Assembly (NCBI RefSeq): GCF_022230925.1
Contig: NZ_JAKKFH010000032.1
Coordinates: forward strand, 1-64,000
DNA from: Micromonospora alfalfae
GTDB lineage: Bacteria; Actinomycetota; Actinomycetes; Mycobacteriales; Micromonosporaceae
Length of the DNA: 64,000 nucleotides
Reading direction: 5' to 3'
This document shows, piece by piece, positions 1 through 8,139 of the stretch. Below the pieces are notes generated by a model. The model did not search any database, was not told where the DNA came from, and saw nothing but the letters and a program-made list of their open reading frames with translations. How positions within the stretch are numbered: the stretch's first letter is position 1; each line of letters opens with the position of its first letter. A program made the translations under genes and the position numbers.

Positions 1-1676
1 CGGCCGCCGGCGCGGAACACCTCGGTCACCGTACGGAGCACCACCTTGACGTCGAGCCAGAGGGACCAGTTCTCGATGTAGAAGTTGTCGAAGCGGGCCC
101 GGTCGGAGATCGGGGTGTCGCCGCGCAACCCGCTGACCTGCGCCAGGCCGGTGAGCCCGACCGGGACGCGGTGGCGCATCGCGTACTGGGGGTATTCGGC
201 CGAGAACTTCTCGACGAAGTAGGGACGCTCGGGCCGGGGGCCGACCACGCTCATGTCGCCGCGGAGGATGTTCCAGAGCTGCGGAAGCTCGTCGAGGGAG
301 GTCCTGCGCATGATCCGACCGATCGGCCCAACCCGCCGGTCGTTGGCGATGGACCAGTTGGTCTGCGACTCGTGCTCGTCGACGGGGCGCATGGACCGGA
401 ACTTGATGATGTTGAAAGGTCTCCCGTGCCGACCGATTCGCTCCTGGTAGAAGAAGATGCCGGGGCCGCCGTCGATGAGCGTGGCGACAGCGCAGATGAG
501 GAGCACCGGGCTCAGCAGGAGCAGCGCCACCGAGGCGAACGCGATGTCCGACGCGCGCTTGAGCGCGGACTGTGGGCCGGAGAGGGTGATGTCGCCGATG
601 CTGACGACCGGGACCGCGCCGATGTGGTCGCCGTGCGAACGGGACCCCCAGAGGGGGGTGGCCGCCCACAGGTCGCACTCTGCCGTCCGTGGCCGGGCCA
701 GGATCTCCATGAGTGAGGTCTCGGAGCAGCTCGCGTCCGCGACGATCACCACGTCGCACTCGCGCAGCCGTACCAGGCTGTCGAGGTCGTCGAGGGACCC
801 GATCAGCGGCAGCGCCGACGGGCCGTCCGGGGTGTCGACACAACCCACGAAGCGCAGGCCGTACTGGGGGTAGCGGCGCAGGAGCCGGGCGAGTTCCACG
901 GCGGTGGGGCCGCTGCCGACGATGATGGTGTTGTGCTCGACCCACCGGCGCTTGCGGGCGACGATGGCGAATTCGCGGGTGACAGCCCGCCCGAGGATGA
1001 CCAGCCCCGCCGACGCGGCGACCCCCCGGGTGAAGCTGAAGACGTACTCGGCGGACTCGTGACGCATCGCCGCGACGATGGCGACAGCGGACGCCGCGGC
1101 CAGCAGACGCCCGCAGAGGCTCGGCACCTCGTCGAGGAAGCTCACGTGACGTCGTGCCCGGTAGAGGCCGCCGCTGGCGAAGACGATCACGGTCAGGACC
1201 GTCATGGCCAGCGTCCCGCGCCAGTACTGCTGAGTGACCAGCAGCGGCGTCAGCAGTGCCAGGACGTCGACCGGCGCTGTCATCATCCAGGCCCGCAGCC
1301 ACCGGGTCCGGGTGGAGGCGCGTGAGCCGGCGTACGGCAGGACGGCGGTCGTGTCCAGGCCAGCGCGAGGCTCGTGCTCTACAGGCGCAGGCGCCGGCGC
1401 GGGCGCGGGCGGGGCCGAGCGCCGGTCGGCGGGCGACGGCACGGCCGGAGTCTGGTGACCCGAAGTCTGGTGACCGGGAGGCTGGTAACCGGAAGTCTGG
1501 AAACCGGCAGGCTGGTAGCTGGCCGGCTGGTAGCCCGGGAACTGGTAGGCGGGAGGGCGACTCCCGCCGAAGCTCCCCTCGTCGTCGCCCTCACCGTCGC
1601 CCTGGGCATCGGTGGCGTTGCCGTCGCGGTCATCGGCCGGTACCGGCCGATGCCACATGGCGGGCTGATTGGACAT
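1..1676 (-). CDS. Exopolysaccharide polyprenyl glycosylphosphotransferase (3' end outside window)
   Basis: Membrane enzyme that transfers a sugar-1-phosphate onto undecaprenyl phosphate, the first step of a surface polysaccharide repeat unit. About 558 residues are visible. In order they are a Pro/Tyr/Gln-rich cytoplasmic tail (about 1-110), membrane segments, a nucleotide-binding-like Rossmann region around residue 249 (IIVGSGPTAVELARLL) and the bacterial sugar transferase domain from about residue 365. That domain shows FYQERIGRHGRPFNIIKFRSM-type residues, SLDELPQLWNILRGDMS, VGPRPE and GLTGLAQVSG. The last visible residues (FYIENWSLWLDVKVVLRT) are typical of the family C-terminus, so only a few codons are missing. 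It lies next to an LCP ligase gene on the same strand, which fits a cell-surface glycopolymer role. The start is the ATG at 1676. The sugar specificity cannot be read. Confidence 0.9.
   Translation of the reverse strand, partial: MSNQPAMWHRPVPADDRDGNATDAQGDGEGDDEGSFGGSRPPAYQFPGYQPASYQPAGFQTSGYQPPGHQTSGHQTPAVPSPADRRSAPPAPAPAPAPVEHEPRAGLDTTAVLPYAGSRASTRTRWLRAWMMTAPVDVLALLTPLLVTQQYWRGTLAMTVLTVIVFASGGLYRARRHVSFLDEVPSLCGRLLAAASAVAIVAAMRHESAEYVFSFTRGVAASAGLVILGRAVTREFAIVARKRRWVEHNTIIVGSGPTAVELARLLRRYPQYGLRFVGCVDTPDGPSALPLIGSLDDLDSLVRLRECDVVIVADASCSETSLMEILARPRTAECDLWAATPLWGSRSHGDHIGAVPVVSIGDITLSGPQSALKRASDIAFASVALLLLSPVLLICAVATLIDGGPGIFFYQERIGRHGRPFNIIKFRSMRPVDEHESQTNWSIANDRRVGPIGRIMRRTSLDELPQLWNILRGDMSVVGPRPERPYFVEKFSAEYPQYAMRHRVPVGLTGLAQVSGLRGDTPISDRARFDNFYIENWSLWLDVKVVLRTVTEVFRAGG
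1450..1554 (-). repeat. Seven 15-bp tandem repeats coding a YQPxG-like pentad tail
   Basis: Seven imperfect 15-bp units (consensus on the + strand about GTCTGGTGACCGGAA) lie in frame inside the sugar transferase gene. They encode pentads of the form small-aromatic/His-Gln-Pro/Thr-x (GYQPA, SYQPA, GFQTS, GYQPP, GHQTS) at about residues 42-77. The tract is low-complexity, probably disordered and cytoplasmic, and its copy number may vary between strains. Confidence 0.8.
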
Positions 1677-1763
1677 TATGGACCTCCCCGTGAGGGCCGG
1701 CTGACCTGGCCGGCCCGTAAATCGAGACAAGGCGACGGCCGGCAACAGCCACCGGCCCGGGTG

Positions 1764-2837
1764 TTACTTGGCGCTGGCGAGGATCTCGGTGACGGAGTCA
1801 CGGCGCACGGCATCGTAGAAGGTCTTTGCCTTCTCGGTGTTCGCGAAGACGACGCTCTCGCTGCCCACTCGGCCAGTGCCCTTCGTCGGGCTGGTGACGA
1901 AGGTGAGGTTACGGCCGCGAAGGCTCCGCAGGTCTGTCGCCATGCTGACGAGCGACATGTTCTCGTCCACCGACACGGCGCTCGAGGTCGCCTTGACGAA
2001 GGAGTTGAGCCGCCCGGGATTGGTGACGATGCCGCCGGACACGGCCTTGTCGAGGATGGCCTTGATGACCTGCTGCTGGTGACGGATGCGGGCGAAGTCG
2101 CCGTCGGCGAACTGTTTGCGCTGGCGGGAGTAGTCCAGCGCCGTCTCACCGTCCATCCGCTGCATTCCCTGTTCGAACTTCCGGAACGGCGGGTGGATCG
2201 ACGTGAACGACTTCTCCGCGTTGATGTCGACGCCGTCCAGGGCGTCGATGATTTCCTTGAAGCCAGCGAAGTCGATAATCATGACGTGGTCGATTCGCAC
2301 CGTGGTGAACGATTCGACTGTTTGCACCATCAGCGGAATGCCACCCCAGGCGTACGCTGCGTTGATCTTCGCATCGCGGCCGCCGTGCCCGCCGTTCTTG
2401 GCCTTCGGCACGTTCACCCAGGTGTCCCGAGGGATCGAGACGAGCTGCGCGCTGGCCCGGTCCTTCGGGATGTGCGCGACGATGATGGTGTCGGTGCGCG
2501 AGCCACCCGTGCTCTCCGGGTCGCGGGAGTCGCTCCCCAGGATCAGGATGTTCATCGCGCCGTTGGCCACCGCCTGCGGACGTCCCTCCTCGGGAACGTC
2601 GGCGAAGGCATCCACCCGGTCGATGTCCTTCTCGACCGAGCGGAGATAGAGGGCGCCACCGATCATGCTGCCGCCGCCCAGGATCGCTGCGACTACCAGG
2701 CAGATGACGAGGACGCGACGCCAGCGAGGGCCACGACGTCGCCTCTTGCCTCCGGCCGGGACATCCTCGTACGGGTCGACTGCGTGTGGATCGACGAACT
2801 CGGTGTCGGCATCGGTGTACCGCTGAGCACCAGACAT
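1764..2837 (-). CDS. LytR-CpsA-Psr (LCP) family glycopolymer ligase
   Basis: Membrane-anchored enzyme of 357 residues. The family transfers lipid-linked glycopolymers (teichoic-acid-like polymers, arabinogalactan or capsule) onto peptidoglycan outside the membrane. A basic stretch (KRRRRGPRWRR) precedes one transmembrane helix at about residues 40-62. The LCP domain then shows the signature residues: ILGSDSRD, an SRTDTI Asp, SIPRDTWV with its catalytic-site Arg, KINAAYAWGG, IDFAGFKEIIDALDGVDI, and a late Arg pair followed by QQ (FARIRHQQQVI). The ATG at 2837 gives the normal short cytoplasmic tail; upstream in-frame codons have no support. It follows the sugar transferase region on the same strand, suggesting that polymer synthesis and attachment are encoded together. 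Confidence 0.93.
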   Translation of the reverse strand: MSGAQRYTDADTEFVDPHAVDPYEDVPAGGKRRRRGPRWRRVLVICLVVAAILGGGSMIGGALYLRSVEKDIDRVDAFADVPEEGRPQAVANGAMNILILGSDSRDPESTGGSRTDTIIVAHIPKDRASAQLVSIPRDTWVNVPKAKNGGHGGRDAKINAAYAWGGIPLMVQTVESFTTVRIDHVMIIDFAGFKEIIDALDGVDINAEKSFTSIHPPFRKFEQGMQRMDGETALDYSRQRKQFADGDFARIRHQQQVIKAILDKAVSGGIVTNPGRLNSFVKATSSAVSVDENMSLVSMATDLRSLRGRNLTFVTSPTKGTGRVGSESVVFANTEKAKTFYDAVRRDSVTEILASAK

Positions 2838-3075
2838 GCCGGCGATGCTACTGATTCCGCGTCCCTGTCGTGCACCCTCGTCCTTTCGGGTATCGCGTGC
2901 CTGCCGACCGGTGCGACGAACCCGGCCCTGCGTTCGGACGGACTGCCGGTAACGCCGGCCCGGAAGCGCTTTGCAGGCCCTATTCTGCCGCCCCGGCGGG
3001 AGGACGGAAACGACGTGGTCATCGGCTTTCGCGATGACCTCCCGCCGCCGCCCGAACCCTGCTACAACGGCACCC

Positions 3076-3909
3076 GTGGATCGAATCAAGCTCCGACGGG
3101 CCGTCGCGCGTACCCCACTCGCCCCGATTGCCGCCTTTCCCAAGCGGCTTCGCACTGTCGCGCGGCACGACGCCAAGGTGCTGCGCCGCTCGGCGCGTTG
3201 GCTGCTGACCTCCCGCGAGCACCACAACTACACGTACGACCTCACCTCGTTGAGCCGCAACCACCTCGCCTGGTTCGTCAGCGTGGTCTGCGACATCCCG
3301 ATCAAGCAGGTACGGGCGTACCTCGGCGAGATCGAGTCGGACGACGGCCTGCGCCAGCACCTCCTGGCGGCGATCGCCGCCTCCGACCGGCGCGGCCTCG
3401 CCGACAAGGAGATCCGCTACGCGCGACGGATCGGCTGGTACGCCATCGTCCGTGCCACCCGCCCCACCCACGTCGTCGAGACCGGTGTCGACAAGGGACT
3501 CGGCAGCGTCGTCCTGGCGTCCGCCCTGCTGCGCAACGCCCAGGAGGGGCACCCGGGCCGGGTCACCTCACTGGACATCAACCCCGAGGCCGGCTACCTC
3601 GCCCGGGTCGCGCCATGGTCGGACGTCGTCGACCTGGTCATCGGCGACTCGATCGCCTCGATCGGCGCGCTGGACCGCCCGGTCGACCTGTTCCTGCACG
3701 ACAGCGACCACAGCCGTGCCCACGAGAAGCGTGAGTTCAACGCCGTGGAGCCCAAGCTCGCCCCCGGCGCGATCCTGCTCACCGACAACGTCACCAGCAC
3801 CAACGTGCTCGCCGAGCACGCCGAACGCACCGGCCGGCGGTTCCTCGCCTACCGGGAGACCCCAGCCGACCACTGGTACCCGGGCGACGGGATCGGCGTG
3901 GCATGGTAG
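3076..3909 (+). CDS. Class I SAM-dependent methyltransferase
   Basis: Protein of 277 residues with a Rossmann methyltransferase fold. Motif I is HVVETGVDKGLGS (about residue 132), followed by an acidic strand end (VTSLDIN), DLVIGDS, and FLHDSDHSRAHEKREF, which matches the Methyltransf_24 pattern of a metal- or substrate-binding DSDHS segment. Then come PGAILLTDNV and a C-terminal WYPGDGIGVAW. The start is taken as GTG at 3076 (VDRIKLRR); the more upstream ATG would add residues that overlap the divergent LCP promoter region. The stop is only 4 bp before the MOSC gene, so the two are probably co-transcribed. The substrate is not deducible. Confidence 0.82.
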   Translation: MDRIKLRRAVARTPLAPIAAFPKRLRTVARHDAKVLRRSARWLLTSREHHNYTYDLTSLSRNHLAWFVSVVCDIPIKQVRAYLGEIESDDGLRQHLLAAIAASDRRGLADKEIRYARRIGWYAIVRATRPTHVVETGVDKGLGSVVLASALLRNAQEGHPGRVTSLDINPEAGYLARVAPWSDVVDLVIGDSIASIGALDRPVDLFLHDSDHSRAHEKREFNAVEPKLAPGAILLTDNVTSTNVLAEHAERTGRRFLAYRETPADHWYPGDGIGVAW

Positions 3910-3913
3910 CCGG

Positions 3914-4732
3914 GTGCGGCTGACCTCGATCCACACGTACCCCGTCAAGGGTTGTCACCGGCTCGACCACGACGGCGCGTTCGTGCACCAGTGGGGCCTG
4001 GCCGGCGACCGGCGCTGGATGGTCGTGGACGCCGACGGCGTCGGCGTCACCCAGCGGGACACGGCCCGGCTCGTCAACCTGCGCGCCGCCGTGCGCCCCG
4101 GGGGCCTGTCGCTGCGCGCCGACGGGCAACCCGACCTCGACGTGCCGGAGCCGACCGCCGGTGAAGCGGTATCGGTCCGTACCTTCCGCAGCCGCACCTT
4201 CCCGGTCCCCGCGCTGCCGGCCGGCCAGGCGGCCGACGGCTGGCTCGGCGCCCTGCTCGGCCGACCGGTCCGACTGGTCTGGCTGGCCCAGCCGACCCGC
4301 CACCTGGCCGCCGGGACCCGCGAACACGACACCGGTGACCAGGTCAGTTTCGCCGACGCCTACCCGGTGCTGCTGACGAACGCCGCCTCCCTCGAGGCCC
4401 TCAACGACTGGCTGGCCGAAGCGGGGGAGGAACCGGTTCCGATGACCCGGTTCCGACCCAACCTGGTCGTCGACGGTGCGCCGGCCTGGGCCGAGGACGA
4501 CTGGGTGGGCCGGCGGCTGCGCATCGGCGAGCGGATGTTCCAGGCCGCCGGACCGTGCGACCGCTGCGTGGTGACCACCACCGACCAGGAGACCGGGGTA
4601 CGCACCAAGGAACCGCTGCGCACCCTCGGGCGGCACCGCAACGTCAGGCAGAAACTCCTCTTCGGACTCAACCTGGTGCCGCTCGACAGCGGACCCCTCG
4701 CGGTGGACGCCCCGATCGTCATCGCGCCCTGA
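3914..4732 (+). CDS. MOSC domain protein (YcbX/mARC type)
   Basis: Protein of 272 residues combining a MOSC N-terminal beta-barrel (LTSIHTYPVKGC at the start, then GLAGDRRWMVVD) and a MOSC domain (TRFRPNLVVDG, WVGRRLRIGE, GPCDRCVVTTTDQETG). In this family the conserved Cys of the CDRC segment (about residue 216) coordinates molybdenum cofactor, and homologues reduce N-hydroxylated compounds with a flavodoxin/ferredoxin partner. The GTG at 3914 follows the methyltransferase stop by 4 bp, and VRLTSIHTYPVK begins exactly where the family normally begins. No redox partner is visible nearby. Confidence 0.88.
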   Translation: MRLTSIHTYPVKGCHRLDHDGAFVHQWGLAGDRRWMVVDADGVGVTQRDTARLVNLRAAVRPGGLSLRADGQPDLDVPEPTAGEAVSVRTFRSRTFPVPALPAGQAADGWLGALLGRPVRLVWLAQPTRHLAAGTREHDTGDQVSFADAYPVLLTNAASLEALNDWLAEAGEEPVPMTRFRPNLVVDGAPAWAEDDWVGRRLRIGERMFQAAGPCDRCVVTTTDQETGVRTKEPLRTLGRHRNVRQKLLFGLNLVPLDSGPLAVDAPIVIAP

Positions 4733-4842
4733 CCAAGCCGCCGACCGGCAATCGGCACCCCACGGTCACCGTCCGTCGATGCTGTCTTAGCTTTGGCTTA
4801 GCCCGCTTGTCGGCACCGATCGGGTCCGGCAGCATCGCCGTC

Positions 4843-5832
4843 GTGACGGACGGAAGCGCTGTCGACATCAACATCGACCTGGACCATCCTCCAGAGGACC
4901 GGCCCGCGCCGTCGTCCGGCGCGAAGCCCTGGCTGGTCGCCACCGGCGTCACCATCCTCGCGGCGACTCTCGGACTCACCCTCACCCTGCGCTCCGGCTC
5001 CACCCCGGCCTGCGCCGCCGGTCGGACGCTGGCCGCCGCGCCGCCCACCGGCAACGCCACACACACCGGCAAGGCCACCTTCTACGACTCCAAGGGTGCC
5101 GGCGGCAACTGCTCGAACCCGGCCGCCCCGGCCAACCGGCTCTACGTCGCGCTCGGTCCGACGGAATACTCCGCAGGTGCCGCCTGCGGTGGGTTCCTCG
5201 ACGTCGTCGGCCCCAGGGGCACCGTCCGGGTGCTCATCATGGACCAGTGCCCGGAGTGCGAGCCCGGCCACCTCGACCTGTCCCGCGAGGCGTTCGCCCG
5301 GATCGCCGACCCCGTCCAGGGCCTCGTTCCGGTCACCTACCGCGCGGTGGTCAACCCACCGCTGCCCGGACCACTCACCTTCCGGATCAAGGAAGGCGCG
5401 TCGCAGTGGTGGTTCGCCGTCCGCGTCGGCAACCACGGCAACCCACTGCGGTCCGTCGAGGTCCGGCAGCGTGACAGCGACCCCTGGCAGTCGGCCGCCC
5501 GGCAGGACTACAACTACTGGCTGATCGCCTCCGGCGCCGGGCCGGGCCCGTTCAACGTCCGGGTCACCGACGTGTACGGCAACCGGGTCACCGTCGGCGG
5601 CATCCGGATGGCGCCGGGCCAGGTGCAGAACAGCACGGTACGGATGTACGCACCCGGTGGCGGGGCCGCCACGCGTCGCCCGTCCGCGTCGCCCCGACCG
5701 CCGAGCAGCCGACCCACCGTCACGCCGACGCCGACTCGTCGCTCGGTCGAGGTGGCGAGGACGAGCGCCCCGGCCACCGACGCGCCGACCACCAGCTCGG
5801 CCCGGGCCAACGCCCGGTGGTGCGAGGGCTGA
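4843..5832 (+). CDS. Expansin-like protein (RlpA-type barrel plus CBM63-type domain)
   Basis: Protein of 329 residues resembling bacterial expansin EXLX1. An acidic N-terminus is followed by one hydrophobic helix (about 28-50) that acts as signal or anchor. The double-psi beta-barrel comes next (ATFYDSKGAGGNC, CGGFLDVVGPRG, DQCPECEPGHLDLS, with the conserved Asp of the HLDLS segment). Residues about 190-280 form an expansin C-terminal domain with the paired tryptophans SQWWFAVRVGN that bind flat polysaccharide surfaces. A Pro/Ser/Thr-rich tail with PTPT runs follows. Bacterial expansins loosen plant cell walls without hydrolysis. The GTG at 4843 was chosen because VTDGSAVDINIDL starts the acidic tail; no clear ribosome-binding site was seen. 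Whether it is secreted or membrane-anchored is open. Confidence 0.85.
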   Translation: MTDGSAVDINIDLDHPPEDRPAPSSGAKPWLVATGVTILAATLGLTLTLRSGSTPACAAGRTLAAAPPTGNATHTGKATFYDSKGAGGNCSNPAAPANRLYVALGPTEYSAGAACGGFLDVVGPRGTVRVLIMDQCPECEPGHLDLSREAFARIADPVQGLVPVTYRAVVNPPLPGPLTFRIKEGASQWWFAVRVGNHGNPLRSVEVRQRDSDPWQSAARQDYNYWLIASGAGPGPFNVRVTDVYGNRVTVGGIRMAPGQVQNSTVRMYAPGGGAATRRPSASPRPPSSRPTVTPTPTRRSVEVARTSAPATDAPTTSSARANARWCEG

Positions 5833-5836
5833 CCGC

Positions 5837-6373
5837 TCAGTCGGCCACCCTCAGATCGAGCCACATCAGAATCTCGTCCCGGTCGTCATCGGGAGCGACC
5901 CGCAACGCGCCCGGCAGCCGGCCGACCTCCCGGTACCCGAGGCGGCCGTAGAACTTGTCCAACCCCAGCCCGTCACGCACCGTGACGTGCAGCGCCTCGT
6001 GGCCAAACGCCCTGCCCAGTCGGGCGGCCTCCACCATCAGCGCCGAGCCGTAGCCGGCGCCCTGGGTGTCCGGGTGGACCATCACCCGCTTCAGCACACA
6101 CCAGTGCGCAGTGAGCGGAAAACGGTTGTCACTGAAGATCAGCATCGCCGCCAGCCGGTCCCCGGAGTAGCCGACCAGCAGCCGGTCCGGTCCGTCGGCG
6201 ATGCCGGCGAAGGTCGGATCGGCGGTGACGAGCACGTCGGTGGCGGTGACCGGTGGCACGAAACCGACCGCCCCGCCGGCGTTGCTGACGTCCACCCAGA
6301 GGTCGACGATCTCGGCACGCAGCTGCGGGGTCAGGTCAGGATCGAGGACGAAGCGCAGACTCACGCTCGCCAT
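5837..6373 (-). CDS. GNAT family N-acetyltransferase
   Basis: Protein of 178 residues. The acetyl-CoA binding motif A is at about residues 94-118 (VLKRVMVHPDTQGAGYGSALM, with a QGAGYG pyrophosphate loop). Motif B is LGLDKFYGRLGYREVGRL near residue 138. The N-terminal half (LTPQLRAEIVDLWVDVSNAGGAVGFVPP) is typical of small-molecule acetyltransferases, and the acceptor is unknown. It runs convergently with the expansin-like gene, with a 4-bp gap. It starts at ATG 6373. Confidence 0.88.
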   Translation of the reverse strand: MASVSLRFVLDPDLTPQLRAEIVDLWVDVSNAGGAVGFVPPVTATDVLVTADPTFAGIADGPDRLLVGYSGDRLAAMLIFSDNRFPLTAHWCVLKRVMVHPDTQGAGYGSALMVEAARLGRAFGHEALHVTVRDGLGLDKFYGRLGYREVGRLPGALRVAPDDDRDEILMWLDLRVAD

Positions 6374-6454
6374 CCTGACCCGACGACCAGGCCCATGACC
6401 CGCGACAGTGACGCGCCCGACAACCGCCGTTCAGCACGTGTTCCTGATTGTCTG

Positions 6455-6537
6455 TGCGGGAGAGGGGATTCGAACCCCCACATCCTTCCGGATACAGGTT
6501 CCTAAGACCTGCGCGGCTGCCATTACGCCACTCCCGC
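6455..6537 (-). tRNA. tRNA-Leu (anticodon TAG)
   Basis: A complete class II tRNA fold can be drawn. The acceptor is GCGGGAG/CTCCCGC, with A as discriminator. The anticodon loop CTTAGGA inside CAGGT/ACCTG gives anticodon TAG (reads CTA), a long variable arm follows, and the T-loop is GTTCGAATC. The 83-nt length fits leucine tRNAs. CCA is not encoded. Its first 15 nucleotides overlap the 3' end of the upstream HNH gene on the same strand. Confidence 0.95.
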
Positions 6538-7443
6538 CAACTCCCTGAGTCTAGAGTGTCTGGCTGCGACGGTGTTGAGCCCGGCCTCCTTGAGAAGGGT
6601 CGAGATCGTGCCGTGACCAACTCTGTATCCTCCGCCAGGCAGATCGCGAAGAATGCCGGACAGCCGCTTCGGCCCGACATCCGGGTGCTTCAGCGCCTGT
6701 TCTATCACCGCCGCACGGTGAGCCCTCGAACGCCAACTGCGATTCGGACGTGGTCTCAACACTCCGTCCTGCTCCAGTCTTCGCCGAACCTTGTGCAGAT
6801 ACGCCGGGGTCCAGCCCCACTGCCGTGCCGCCTGCGTGGCCGTCACCTGCTGGGCATCGACCTGACCGAACAGGTCGACGACTTCCTGGCGAGTGGCCGG
6901 TCGGCGGTCGGAGCTGGATGCGCCGTCGTCGCGTTCCCTCCCATCGGTCGGCGTCGCGACGATGAGATCAGCAGCTCGGTTCCGACGGCCGGCATAGGTG
7001 TCGGTCTGGCTGTGGCAGTTCGGGCAGAGGATCCGCAGGTTCGGTGGCCGGTTGTCGAGGAAATCCCCGTTGATGTGGTCGACGTGCAGAATGAGCGACT
7101 CGCCCCGCCACACCGGCCCTATTCCGCACCCCTCGCACTCCTCCAGCACGCCGATTGTGCCCAGCGCCCACTTCAACCGCGCGCCGGGCGTCCGTCGGGA
7201 CCCAACGGGCAGCACGACCAGGAGCTGCGCGGATGTGGTGCGCCGTTCGCCAGCCCGCCCCTTGTTGTGTGCCTGCCTGGTGAAGTGCGACGTGTCGATG
7301 CCGAATCTCTTGAGCTGTCGGCTGATGTGTGCGTGCGAGCCACCGCTGACGCGAACGCCGAGCAACCGCATCACCTCGGTGATGTTGTGTGCGGCGGCGG
7401 CAGCGGCGGCCAGCGCTTCGGGCGTGTACTTGTATCGAACCAC
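6523..7443 (-). CDS. HNH endonuclease with C-terminal transposase-like HTH
   Basis: Protein of 306 residues. The N-terminal part (about 1-60, YTPEALAAAAAAAHNITEVMRLLGV...ISRQLKRFGIDTSHF) is the DNA-recognition helix set seen in many actinobacterial and phage HNH proteins. The nuclease core at about 104-152 has a CEGC and CPNC zinc pair around HVDHINGDFLDNRPPNLRI, giving the H-N-H residues. A second unit (about 175-300) contains two helix-turn-helix-like blocks (TATQAARQWGWTPAYLHKVRRRL and HPDVGPKRLSGILRDL...GTISTLLKEAGLNT) resembling IS481-type transposase recognition helices. The gene starts at GTG 7443 without a clear ribosome-binding site, just after a hairpin. Its TAA stop is nucleotides 13-15 of tRNA-Leu. 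It may be a domesticated or mobile nuclease. Confidence 0.85.
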   Translation of the reverse strand: MVRYKYTPEALAAAAAAAHNITEVMRLLGVRVSGGSHAHISRQLKRFGIDTSHFTRQAHNKGRAGERRTTSAQLLVVLPVGSRRTPGARLKWALGTIGVLEECEGCGIGPVWRGESLILHVDHINGDFLDNRPPNLRILCPNCHSQTDTYAGRRNRAADLIVATPTDGRERDDGASSSDRRPATRQEVVDLFGQVDAQQVTATQAARQWGWTPAYLHKVRRRLEQDGVLRPRPNRSWRSRAHRAAVIEQALKHPDVGPKRLSGILRDLPGGGYRVGHGTISTLLKEAGLNTVAARHSRLRELAGVA

Positions 7444-7446
7444 TGA

Positions 7447-7468
7447 CGGACCGTAGCGAAACGGTCCG
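7447..7468. promoter_or_regulatory. Hairpin/palindrome between bcp and the HNH gene
   Basis: Perfect 8-bp arms CGGACCGT and ACGGTCCG enclose AGCGAA. It starts 5 bp after the bcp stop and ends 3 bp before the HNH GTG, both genes on the minus strand. It could end bcp transcription or shield or operate the HNH start. No T-run follows. Confidence 0.5.
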
Positions 7469-7473
7469 ACAGG

Positions 7474-7950
7474 TCAGTCCAGGCCGAGGTCGCGGCGGAG
7501 CTTGGCGACGTGCCCGGTGGCCTTGACGTTGTAGAGCGCGCGCTCGACCTTGCCGTCGGCGTCGATCACGAACGTCGAGCGGATCACGCCGGTGACGGTC
7601 TTGCCGTAGAGCTGCTTCTCGCCGTACGCGCCGTAGGCGGTCAGCACGGCCTTGTCCGGGTCCGACACCAGCGGGAAGGTGATGGCGTCGCGCTCGCGGA
7701 ACTTCGCCAGCTTCTCCGGCTTGTCCGGGGAGATGCCGACGACCTCGTAGCCGGCGGCCTGGAGTGAGGCGAGCGAGTCGCGGAAGTCGCAGGCCTGCTT
7801 GGTGCAGCCGGGGGTCATCGCGGCCGGGTAGGCGTACAGGACGACCTTGCGACCTCGCAGGTCGGCGAGGGAGAGCTGGTCGCCGGTGTCGGTGGCGAGG
7901 GTGAACTCGGGCGCGGGGTCACCGGGGGAGAGGCGGTCGGGCGAGGTCAT
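7474..7950 (-). CDS. bcp: Thioredoxin-dependent thiol peroxidase (BCP/PrxQ)
   Basis: Cytoplasmic peroxiredoxin of 158 residues that reduces hydrogen peroxide and alkyl hydroperoxides using thioredoxin. The peroxidatic motif is AAMTPGCTKQACDF, with the peroxidatic Cys in the TPGC position and a resolving Cys five residues later (CTKQAC), the atypical 2-Cys PrxQ arrangement. It also has the family start (GDPAPEFTLATDTG), VVGISPDKPEKLAKF, FPLVSDPD and IRSTFVIDADG. The ATG at 7950 gives the standard length. It is divergent from the cbi operon. Confidence 0.95.
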   Translation of the reverse strand: MTSPDRLSPGDPAPEFTLATDTGDQLSLADLRGRKVVLYAYPAAMTPGCTKQACDFRDSLASLQAAGYEVVGISPDKPEKLAKFRERDAITFPLVSDPDKAVLTAYGAYGEKQLYGKTVTGVIRSTFVIDADGKVERALYNVKATGHVAKLRRDLGLD

Positions 7951-8035
7951 GGTCCCGACCCTACCGCCGTGGCGGCGAGCGCTGCCGCCGACGGGACGCG
8001 TCGGCGGGCCTGACCTGGAGTGATCAAGCCCATGC

Positions 8036-8060
8036 GTTGTTGCCAGAGTCTGGCAACAAC
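8036..8060. promoter_or_regulatory. Perfect 25-bp palindrome, candidate metal-responsive operator of cbiMNQO
   Basis: Two perfect 12-bp arms (GTTGTTGCCAGA and its complement) flank a single G. It lies between divergent bcp (start 7950) and cbiM (start 8140), about 80 bp before cbiM, a natural place for an operator. Its length and symmetry fit a dimeric repressor. It does not match the spaced NikR or Nur box patterns I know, so the regulator is unassigned and none is adjacent. Confidence 0.65.
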
Positions 8061-8139
8061 GACGGTTGGGAAATAGGCTGACCCACGCCGGCCCGGTCGG
8101 GCCCGCTGACGCGTGGGAGGTCGCGTGGAGACACTGGCG

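Noticed and set aside
1374..3734. Very long plus-strand open frame (786 codons)
   Set aside because: Antisense to the sugar transferase and LCP genes; no family likeness, typical of high-GC shadow frames.
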